NCBI GenBank assembly: GCA_003242605.1
Contig: QGUZ01000071.1
Coordinates: 1-19,446, forward strand
Direction: 5' to 3'
Length of the DNA stretch: 19,446 bases
From: Actinomycetota bacterium
GTDB lineage: Bacteria > Actinomycetota > Actinomycetes > Streptosporangiales > Streptosporangiaceae
In this document: piece by piece, positions 13,880-19,446 of the stretch
How positions within the stretch are numbered: the stretch's first letter is position 1
How the letters are laid out: every line of letters starts with the position of its first letter
Notes under the pieces: generated by a model
What the model saw: the letters and a program-made list of their open reading frames with translations, nothing else
The model's database searches: none
What the model was told of the DNA's origin: nothing
Translations under genes and position numbers: made by a program

Positions 13880-14329
13880 ATGTGTGATCACTGCGGCTGC
13901 CGCGAGGTGACGCCGATCCGCCGGCTGATGGACGAGCACGAGCGGCTGCTCGACCTCGCCGGGGAGATCCGGGACGCGCTGCGCGCCGGCGACCCGGCCG
14001 CGGCCCGCGCGCGCTTCGCCGAGCTGACCGCGCTGCTGCTGCCGCACGTGCGCGCCGAGGAGCGCGGGCTGTTCTCGGTGATGCGGGAACGCGGCGAGTT
14101 CACCGAGCACGTCGACGCGCTGGAGGCCGAGCACGGCGAGCTGGAGGCCCGGATCGCCGCCGCGCCCGACGACGCGGCGCTGCCGGAGGTCTTGGACCGG
14201 CTTCAGGCGCACATCTACGCCGAGAACTTCGGCCTGTTCCCCGCCGCCCTCGCCGGTCTCGGCGGGGACGAGTGGGCCGAGGTCGAGGCCCGCGAGGGCC
14301 GGACGGCGGCCGAGCCGCTCGCGCCCTGA
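13880..14329 (+). CDS. Hemerythrin-like (HHE) domain protein with CxxCxC N-tail
   Basis: A 149-residue four-helix-bundle protein of the hemerythrin HHE cation-binding family, expected to hold a di-iron site and react with oxygen, NO or peroxide. Likely ligands are His20 (MDEHERLL), His56 with Glu60/61 (LLPHVRAEERGLF), His77 and His85 (EHVDALEAEHGELE), and His111 with Glu115 (HIYAENFGLFP). The N-terminus, MCDHCGCRE, has Cys2, Cys5 and Cys7, a small CxxCxC cluster that could bind metal or act in redox chemistry; this tail recurs in actinobacterial members as I recall. ATG 13880 follows a strong GAGGAGG. The gene stands alone, divergent from the synthetase and convergent with the sigma-like gene. 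The exact ligand set cannot be fixed without a structure. Confidence 0.88.
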   Translation: MCDHCGCREVTPIRRLMDEHERLLDLAGEIRDALRAGDPAAARARFAELTALLLPHVRAEERGLFSVMRERGEFTEHVDALEAEHGELEARIAAAPDDAALPEVLDRLQAHIYAENFGLFPAALAGLGGDEWAEVEAREGRTAAEPLAP

Positions 14330-14382
14330 CCGCTCCCGGCGATCCGCCCGGGGCCGCTCGGCCGCGGCGCCGGTCAGGCGGC
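14321..14382. terminator. Long-range inverted repeat at convergent gene ends
   Basis: GCGCCCTGACCG (14321-14332) and CGGTCAGGCGGC (14371-14382) pair at 10 of 12 positions across a GC-rich 38-base loop. Each arm holds one of the two stop codons. It is the fourth convergent junction in the window with such a repeat. It is the weakest case because of the large loop; three pairs are automatic. Confidence 0.25.
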
Positions 14383-16209
14383 GGTGGGGTCGAGGAAGGA
14401 GAGGATGTCGGTGTCGCCGCGCTCCCGCAGCACGGCGAGGATCTCCTCCTTCATCGTGCCCTCGGGCAGCCCGAGGCGGGCGCCGATGAGGCGCAGGCCC
14501 TCGGCCTCGGAGGCGACCGGCGCGGTGTACCCGATCAGGTGGAGGGCGCGGGCGAGCGGCGGCAGCTGCGGGGAGGCCGCGGGCAGGAACCGGGTGAGCA
14601 GCTCGCCGGCGTCGGAGACGGTGAGGAAGACGTGGTCGCCCTCCATCGCGTTGTACTCCTGCAGGATCGTCCGGATCGAGCCCACGGTCGGCCGGTCGGT
14701 CCAGGTGATCGGCACGTCGCCGCTCGGCGTGGTCGTGGTGACCCCGCCCCCCGGGCCGATGCCGAGGTGGGCGGCGAAGCCCGGCGGCAGCGGGAAGCTC
14801 GCCCCGCGCAGGTGGTCGGCGGTGATGTCGACGCGGTGCCACCACCGGCCGTCCCGGCTGCGGAAGCAGCGCGGGGAGAGGGCGACGTCCTTGCGGGTCT
14901 GGTAGGGGTCCGGCTGGTCGACCCGGATCCACCCGGGCTGGGCGCCGGGCTCGTAGCCGGGCGCGCCCGGGTAGCCGGGGACGGCCGGCTCGGCCACGCC
15001 GTACCGGCCCGGCACGTCCGCGCCCGCCGCGGGCGCGGCGGCCTGCTCGGCGCCGGGCTGCTCGGGCTCGCGGGCCACCGGCGTGCCCGGGTACTCCTCG
15101 CCGCCCCAGCGGCGCAGGCCGTACCGGTCCTGGTCCACCCGGAGGAACCGCTCGTCCGAGGCGAGCTGGTTGCGGATGCCGACGAGGCTGTAGTCCTCGC
15201 CGATGCGCTGCTGGATCTGCTCCGGGGTGAGCGGCTCGCCCGCCACCGCGAGCACCGCCTCGGCCTTGTCGCCCGCGCTGCGCGGCCACGGCACCACGTG
15301 CCCCTCGAGGATGCGCAGGTTCGGCACCGACGCGATCCAGCGCTCGGCCACGTCCTCGCGGATGCCGAGCCGGGCGACGAGCGCCACCGCGTCCTCGAGC
15401 TTCACCGGGCCGTCGGTGAACAGCTGCCGGGTCTTCTCCCGCAGCTCGTCCGCGCCGCCCGCGATCAGCCAGCCGTCCACCTGCTCGTACCCGGTCAGCA
15501 GGGTGCGCACGAACCGCCAGGCGGGCACGCCGAGCGTGCGCAGCTCGGTCCGGTGCCACGGCACCGCCGCGGCGAGGTCGTCGGCCGGTACGGCGGCGCC
15601 GAGCCGGCCGCGCAGCCACTCCAGGTGGGCCACGAGCGGGGCCGCCTCCGGCCGGGTGAGCGCGGACTCGACGTGGTCGCGCAGGTCGCGTTCGATCTGG
15701 CGGATGCGCTCCCGGGTGACCGAGAACCGCTGGGCGAGCTCGTCGAGGGTGACCCGGTGCTCGGCGTACACCCGGTCCCGGGCGATCGCGAGCTGCCGCT
15801 CGTCGAGCCCGGCGAACAGCTCGTCGATGAGCTCCGGCAGCGGCCGGTCCGGACGGGCGGCGGGCGGCTCGGGGAGCCTGCCGGTCTCGGAGGCCATGAG
15901 GCGGTCGAGCACCTCGGCGAAGAGCCGGTGCACGGTCTCCCGGTCCCCCGGGGTGCGCAGGCTCTCCGCGGGATCGACGAACCTGAGCAGCGGCAGCACG
16001 TCACCGAGCGGAAGATGCCCCCAGTTGGCGATGGCGAGGTCGGCGAGCCGCGCCGCCACCTGGGGAGTGCCGATCAGGGCGCAGGCGCGGTCGAGCGGCA
16101 GCGCCAGCCACCACGCGTCGGGCAGCCGCGGGTCGTTCGCGATCGGCTCCACCTGGCCGGGCGGGGTCCAGCGCAGTGGAGGCACGATGTCGCACAGGCT
16201 CAGATTCAT
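14374..16209 (-). CDS. Sigma-70-region-4-like HTH protein with novel C-terminal domain
   Basis: A 611-residue protein. Residues ~1-110 are an unassigned domain (WWLALPLDRACALIG, ANWGHLPLGDVL). At ~128-185 is a clear sigma region 4-type DNA-binding unit, with TLDELAQRFSVTRERIRQIE matching the RpoD recognition helix. Residues ~200-310 are helical and unassigned. Residues ~312-372 resemble a HARE-type winged helix (EAVLAVAGEPLTPEQIQQRI, then DQDRYGLRRWG). A Pro/Gly/Tyr-rich linker (~374-430) leads to a C-terminal domain (440-611) with KDVAL, CF, DGRWW and LRERGD. That last domain is shared with the protein encoded beyond the helicase. There is no sigma region 2, so it should not act as a normal sigma factor. 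ATG 16209 was chosen over an in-frame TTG at 16218; the ribosome site is weak (GGAA). Its function is unknown, and a DNA-binding regulator or effector is inferred. Confidence 0.85.
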   Translation of the reverse strand: MNLSLCDIVPPLRWTPPGQVEPIANDPRLPDAWWLALPLDRACALIGTPQVAARLADLAIANWGHLPLGDVLPLLRFVDPAESLRTPGDRETVHRLFAEVLDRLMASETGRLPEPPAARPDRPLPELIDELFAGLDERQLAIARDRVYAEHRVTLDELAQRFSVTRERIRQIERDLRDHVESALTRPEAAPLVAHLEWLRGRLGAAVPADDLAAAVPWHRTELRTLGVPAWRFVRTLLTGYEQVDGWLIAGGADELREKTRQLFTDGPVKLEDAVALVARLGIREDVAERWIASVPNLRILEGHVVPWPRSAGDKAEAVLAVAGEPLTPEQIQQRIGEDYSLVGIRNQLASDERFLRVDQDRYGLRRWGGEEYPGTPVAREPEQPGAEQAAAPAAGADVPGRYGVAEPAVPGYPGAPGYEPGAQPGWIRVDQPDPYQTRKDVALSPRCFRSRDGRWWHRVDITADHLRGASFPLPPGFAAHLGIGPGGGVTTTTPSGDVPITWTDRPTVGSIRTILQEYNAMEGDHVFLTVSDAGELLTRFLPAASPQLPPLARALHLIGYTAPVASEAEGLRLIGARLGLPEGTMKEEILAVLRERGDTDILSFLDPTAA

Positions 16210-16228
16210 CGGTTCCAACCGGACACGA

Positions 16229-16246
16229 ATTTATGAATTAATAAAT
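16229..16246 (-). promoter_or_regulatory. AT-rich palindrome upstream of sigma-like gene
   Basis: ATTTATGAATTAATAAAT pairs with itself at 8 of 9 positions and contains only one G and no C. It sits in the 76-base spacer between the helicase stop and the sigma-like gene, 20 bases before its ATG. The spacer also holds GATATC (16253-16258) and GCACGTGC (16262-16269). In DNA this GC-rich such an island is exceptional and probably marks a promoter or operator. The helicase and the HTH gene are thus not tightly coupled. Confidence 0.6.
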
Positions 16247-16285
16247 GATCCAGATATCGGGGCACGTGCGGATTAGCGTAGGGGA

Positions 16286-18361
16286 TCAGGGCGGCAGGAA
16301 GGGACTGGCCCGTCCCGTGTAGGAAACGTAGAGCAACTCGGTCGTCCTCGTGCAGGCGGTGTAGAGCAGGCCCCGCTCCCGCTGCAGGTCGTGGGCGCGG
16401 GCGGCGGCGTCCTCCTCGGCCGGGGTGAGCGCCTCCGGCGCGGGGACGACCCCGTCCGCCACCCCTATCACGGCGACCCGGCTGAGCTCCAGCCCCTTCA
16501 TGCCGTGCAGGCTCGTCACCGTCACGTCGATGCCCGCCTCGCGCAGCGCGGCCCGCGCCGCCCGCTCCAGCTGGGCCGACCGCGCCGCCACCGCCACGTC
16601 CTCCGGCGCGGCGCCGTCCGCGAGCCACGCGCGCACCTGCGCGACGAGCCCGGCGAGCTCGGCCTCGAGCGACACGTACCCCCGCACCACCGGCCGCGCG
16701 CCGCGCCGCCGCGCCCGCAGCCCGTCGAACCCGGTGCTGCCCGGGACCAGCCCGTCGGCCGGACCGCCGCCGCGCAGCCGTACCGCCCAGGAGAGGACCT
16801 CCTGCGGCAGCCGGTGGCAGGTGGTGAGGTGGGCCCGGCGGGCCGGGATGCCCACGTCGGCGAGCGAGACGCGGGCGTCGAGCACGCGCTGGTGCGGGTC
16901 GCCCACGACGAAGATGTCGTCCGGCCCGGGAGGCACCACGGCGCGCAGCAGCCGCCACTGCGCCGGGTGCAGGTCCTGCGCCTCGTCCACGATCAGGTGC
17001 CGGTACGGCTCGCGCCGCCGCCCGCCCGGCCCGAGCGGGCCGCCGGCGCCGCGGCCGAGCAGCAGCGCGGCCTCGGCGGCGAGCTGGAGCCGGGTGCGCC
17101 GCCCGGTGGCGGCGAGCCGCGCCTGGAACTCCGCGATACACGCCCACACCGTGCGGCGCTCGTCCGGGCCGAGCTCCACGCCCCGGCCGGCGCGCGGCGC
17201 GGCGAGGTACGCGTCGAGGTCGCGCAGGTCCAGCGCGAGCACCACCTGCTCCCACTCGCGGGCGAGGAACGCCGGGCCGCGGGGGCAGCCGACCGCGGCG
17301 GCGGCCTGCCGCCACAGCTCGGCGAGCTCGGCCGGCCGGGCGAGCCGCGGCGGGCGGCCCTCGGCGCCGGCCACGATCCGGCAGGCGAGCCGGTCGACGC
17401 CGGCCACCTCGACGCGGCGCCGTACCTCCTCGTCGTCGATGAGCAGGTCGAGCCGGGCGGACAGGTCGGTGGCGAGCGCCGGGGAGACGGTGACGACCAG
17501 CACGCGTCCCTCGGCGCGCCGGGCGAGGTGGGCGGCCCGGTGCAGCGCGACGAGCGTCTTGCCGGTGCCCGCGCCGCCGGTGACGAGCACCGGCTCGGGG
17601 TAGCCGTTCCCGTGGGCGAGCCGGTGCTGCGGCGGGTCGAGGAAGGTGCACCAATCCGGCCGGGTGAGGATGCGCTCGAGCGTGCCCGGGGAGGCGAAGA
17701 CCGCCTGGTCCGGGCTGCGGGCGAGCGCGGCGACGAGGTCGCCGGGGTCGATGTTTCCGCGGGCGGGGACGGCCTGCCGGGCGTCGAGCGCCCGCCACGC
17801 CGCGGTGACGCCGCCGCCCGCGGCGAGCACCGCGAGCGGGGCGTACTGGGTCTCCGGGAGCAGCGGCTCGGCCGCGGCGAGGTGGGACTCGGCGCTCATC
17901 AGCCGGACCAGCCGCAGCAGCCGCGGGTCGATGCCGAGGCGGAGCAGGTCGTCGTCGCACACGTGGGCGAGCAGCCGCCGGTCGGTGGCGGCGGCCGCGC
18001 GGCGCAGCGCGGGCTCGATCTCGTCGAGCGCCTCGGCGTCCCAGCTCTCCACCACCCCGATCGCGCGGTTCACCGTGTACCGGTGGCGGCGCGCGTACGC
18101 CCACGCCCGGTCCTCCGGCAGCAGGGTGATGAACCAGTAGAGGTCGCCCTCCCGCAGCGCCACCGCCCGCAGCCCGTCGGCGAGCCGTAACGTCACCACG
18201 CGCGGGTCCCGGGCGTGCCGTACCCGCTCGGGCACCGGGGCGTCGGGGGCGCCCGCGAGGAACCGGCGGATCGCGGCCACGACGTCCTTGTGCGCCGGCC
18301 ACGCCAGACCGTTCAGCTCCCTGGGGAACGCTGGGGAGATCGCGAGTCGCGGCACGGACAC
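16286..18361 (-). CDS. RelE/ParE-like domain fused to UvrD/Rep-type SF1 helicase
   Basis: A 691-residue two-part protein. Residues ~5-105 resemble the RelE/ParE fold: a helical start (LAISPAFPRELNGLAWP, HKDVVAAIRRFLAG), RHARDPRVVTLRLADGLRAVALREGD, then YWFITLLPEDRAWAYARRHRYTVN. A helical linker (~130-240) follows. The ATPase has Walker A GGAGTGKT (262-269), Walker B VDEAQD (458-463), GDPHQ motif III (487-491), Arg517 in CHRLP (motif IV), SLHGMKGLE (motif V, 617-625) and LLYTACTRTTELLYVS (motif VI). All SF1A motifs are present, so unwinding or translocation on ssDNA or RNA is expected. No nuclease motif is visible. GTG 18361 is used; GTG 18355 is equivalent, and neither has a clear ribosome site. 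RelE-helicase fusions have been discussed in the toxin-antitoxin literature; what this one does is unknown. Confidence 0.88.
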   Translation of the reverse strand: MSVPRLAISPAFPRELNGLAWPAHKDVVAAIRRFLAGAPDAPVPERVRHARDPRVVTLRLADGLRAVALREGDLYWFITLLPEDRAWAYARRHRYTVNRAIGVVESWDAEALDEIEPALRRAAAATDRRLLAHVCDDDLLRLGIDPRLLRLVRLMSAESHLAAAEPLLPETQYAPLAVLAAGGGVTAAWRALDARQAVPARGNIDPGDLVAALARSPDQAVFASPGTLERILTRPDWCTFLDPPQHRLAHGNGYPEPVLVTGGAGTGKTLVALHRAAHLARRAEGRVLVVTVSPALATDLSARLDLLIDDEEVRRRVEVAGVDRLACRIVAGAEGRPPRLARPAELAELWRQAAAAVGCPRGPAFLAREWEQVVLALDLRDLDAYLAAPRAGRGVELGPDERRTVWACIAEFQARLAATGRRTRLQLAAEAALLLGRGAGGPLGPGGRRREPYRHLIVDEAQDLHPAQWRLLRAVVPPGPDDIFVVGDPHQRVLDARVSLADVGIPARRAHLTTCHRLPQEVLSWAVRLRGGGPADGLVPGSTGFDGLRARRRGARPVVRGYVSLEAELAGLVAQVRAWLADGAAPEDVAVAARSAQLERAARAALREAGIDVTVTSLHGMKGLELSRVAVIGVADGVVPAPEALTPAEEDAAARAHDLQRERGLLYTACTRTTELLYVSYTGRASPFLPP

Positions 18362-18472
18362 CTCGGCTGGGTGGTACGGGGTTCGGTGGAGTGCGCGCCG
18401 GCGGACGGGACGCCGGGTGGGTGCGCTACCTCGGGCACCCCGCGGAGGCGGTCGCCGGCCGGGGATCGCGGA

Positions 18473-19270
18473 TCACACCGGGGTGGCGAGCAGCGAGAGC
18501 AGGTCGCGGTCGCCCCGCTCGCGCAGCCGGCCGAGCAGGTCGGCGCGCGGCGTCGAGCCGTCCATGCCGACGCGGGTGGCGACGACCCGCAACGCCTGGT
18601 CCATGGTGCCTCCCGATGCGGTGTAGCCGACCAGGCGCAGCGCCTGGGCGGCGTTGTCGGCCCCGGTCACCGCGGGCAGGTGCCGGGCGCGCAGCATGCC
18701 GTCCTCGGTCACCGTGACGAACAGGTGCCCGCCCACCTGGGCGCCCGCCTCGATCAGCAGCGGGCGGATCGCCTCCAGCGTGGGGCGCGCCTGCCAGCTC
18801 AGCGTGAGCTCGCCGGTCGCGCACCGCACGGTACGGCTCTCGCCGGGCGACATGCCGAGGTAGGCGGCGAACCCGCTCGGGATCGCGCACGGCCCGCCCG
18901 CGAGGTGGTCCTCGGTGACGTCGATGCGGTACCACCAGCGGCCGTCCGGCTGCCGGAAGCAGCGCCGGGTGAGCGCGACGTCCTTGAGCCCGGCGCCCCC
19001 GTCCAGCCCGGCGCCCACGTCCAGCCCGGCGCCCCCGTCGCCGTCCCGGGCCGCGGGCTGCGCGGCGGCGAGGTCGGGCCGCTGGTCGCCGGGGAGGGCG
19101 GCTCCGGGCACCCGTTTCGGCAGCGGGGTGGCCCCGCCGCCCGCGGGGGCGGGCTCGGCCGGGGCGGCGTCCGGCGCCGGCGGGTGGTCCGCCCACGGGA
19201 TCGGCTCCGGCGCGGCGCCGTACGGCGGGCGCACCGGCGCGGGGGCGTGGCCCCCGGGCTCGGCGGCCAC
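18473..19270 (-). CDS. Paralogue of the sigma-like protein's C-terminal domain (5' end uncertain)
   Basis: At least 265 residues. The last 170 align without large gaps to the C-terminal domain of the sigma-like protein, with about 43% identity by my hand count. Shared landmarks are KDVAL, RCF, DGRWW, DHL, PxGFAA, RPT, LxGYTA and LRERGD. Upstream is a Pro/Ala-rich disordered stretch and a Gly-Ala-Gly-Leu-Asp hexapeptide repeat just before the domain. GTG 19270 is the only start codon found in this frame before the window edge, but it has no ribosome site. The frame stays open through 19446, so the real protein may be longer and could carry its own HTH. The last ~100 bases look unreliable. The helicase gene lies 111 bases downstream. 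The domain is not one I can name. Confidence 0.75.
   Translation of the reverse strand: MAAEPGGHAPAPVRPPYGAAPEPIPWADHPPAPDAAPAEPAPAGGGATPLPKRVPGAALPGDQRPDLAAAQPAARDGDGGAGLDVGAGLDGGAGLKDVALTRRCFRQPDGRWWYRIDVTEDHLAGGPCAIPSGFAAYLGMSPGESRTVRCATGELTLSWQARPTLEAIRPLLIEAGAQVGGHLFVTVTEDGMLRARHLPAVTGADNAAQALRLVGYTASGGTMDQALRVVATRVGMDGSTPRADLLGRLRERGDRDLLSLLATPV
18983..19036 (-). repeat. 18-bp tandem repeat coding for GAGLD hexapeptides
   Basis: Three adjacent 18-bp units (18983-19000, 19001-19018, 19019-19036) differ at only a few bases; the plus-strand unit is GTCCAGCCCGGCGCCCMC, where M is A or C. In frame they encode GAGLD-V/G and GAGLKD on the minus strand. They form a flexible hinge directly before the shared C-terminal domain. 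Copy number could vary between strains. Confidence 0.7.
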
Positions 19271-19339
19271 GCGGCGCCCGGCCGCCCGGGCCGTCTCCTC
19301 CGGCCGGTTCCACCCGCCGGCGAAAAGAGAGGTGTGAGA

Positions 19340-19446
19340 CTCGGTGGGGCGCGCGGCAATGAAAAAAAAAAAGGAAGAAGGCAGAGCAAGAGGAAGGCGG
19401 ACAAAAATAGAAGGAGAACAATGAGAGTGTGGACAAGTGACAGATA
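19340..19446. other. Suspect purine-rich sequence at window end
   Basis: From about 19340 the sequence switches to A/G-rich DNA with an 11-A run (starting at 19362) and very few C or T. Its composition is opposite to the rest of the window. Read on the minus strand it continues the last gene's frame, as Phe/Ser/Pro/Leu-rich sequence with no stop, but with no family resemblance. Low-quality sequence at a contig end is the likeliest explanation. A real low-GC junction is possible. Confidence 0.5.

Noticed and set aside
14374..16209. A genuine sigma factor
   Set aside because: Only a region 4-like helix-turn-helix is seen. There is no region 2 core-binding or -10 recognition segment, and the protein is far larger with other domains.
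14272..16236. Long plus-strand frame opposite the sigma-like gene
   Set aside because: Its translation is low-complexity and unrelated to any family. The minus strand has the region 4 helix and a domain conserved in a paralogue.
16391..18190. Long plus-strand frame opposite the helicase
   Set aside because: It is an antisense shadow; all seven SF1 helicase motifs are on the minus strand.
16286..18361. Classic RelE toxin-antitoxin pair or RecB-type nuclease
   Set aside because: No short antitoxin gene overlaps or precedes the RelE-like part, which is fused to a helicase. No PD-(D/E)xK nuclease motif is visible at the C-terminus.

Overview
The window is about 19.4 kb of very GC-rich DNA with strong third-position G/C bias, GTG as well as ATG starts, 4-bp ATGA/GTGA gene overlaps and a recognisable mycothiol deacetylase gene (mshB). 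Together these point to an actinomycete. A Streptosporangiales-type actinomycete is my best guess, but the genus cannot be read from the sequence. Nothing phage-, plasmid- or IS-like is visible, and there are no tRNA, rRNA or CRISPR features. No gene-free stretch exceeds 300 bases.

Layout. (A) 1-3041, minus strand: an operon of duplicated-motif lipoprotein, HlyD-like adaptor with a peptidoglycan-binding domain, MacB-type ABC ATPase and FtsX/MacB-type permease (cut off by the window start), joined by 4-bp overlaps. It faces an OmpR-type response regulator and histidine kinase (3204-5179, plus strand). A large imperfect inverted repeat lies between the two units and is a candidate shared operator. 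(B) 5185-6897: a small HTH regulator plus a double Clp-N-domain protein (minus strand), with two GTCAAC palindromes sitting on an apparently leaderless promoter, then a SAM methyltransferase on the plus strand. (C) 6907-11153: an S9B dipeptidyl-peptidase (minus), divergent from mshB, which is followed by a four-TM membrane protein and a small HExxH membrane protein. (D) 11328-14329: a NAPE-PLD-like metallo-beta-lactamase-fold hydrolase, a divergent cysteinyl-tRNA synthetase (KMAKS) on the minus strand, and a hemerythrin-like protein. (E) 14374-19446, minus strand: a sigma-70-region-4-like HTH protein, a superfamily I helicase with a RelE/ParE-like N-terminal region, and a second protein sharing the C-terminal domain of the HTH protein.

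Block E is the best candidate for an undescribed system. Two paralogous proteins sharing an unnamed ~170-residue domain (signature DGRWW and a terminal LRERGD) flank an SF1 helicase whose N-terminus resembles a ribosome-dependent mRNase fold. The HTH gene has an AT-rich palindrome in its upstream spacer, which stands out strongly from the surrounding GC. This could be a regulated nucleic-acid surveillance or defence module, but the function is inferred and not shown.

Both ends of the window look unreliable as sequence. The first ~90 bases are almost pure G/C and seem to corrupt the permease reading frame. The last ~100 bases are purine- and A-rich, unlike anything else here. Genes touching those ends should be read with caution.
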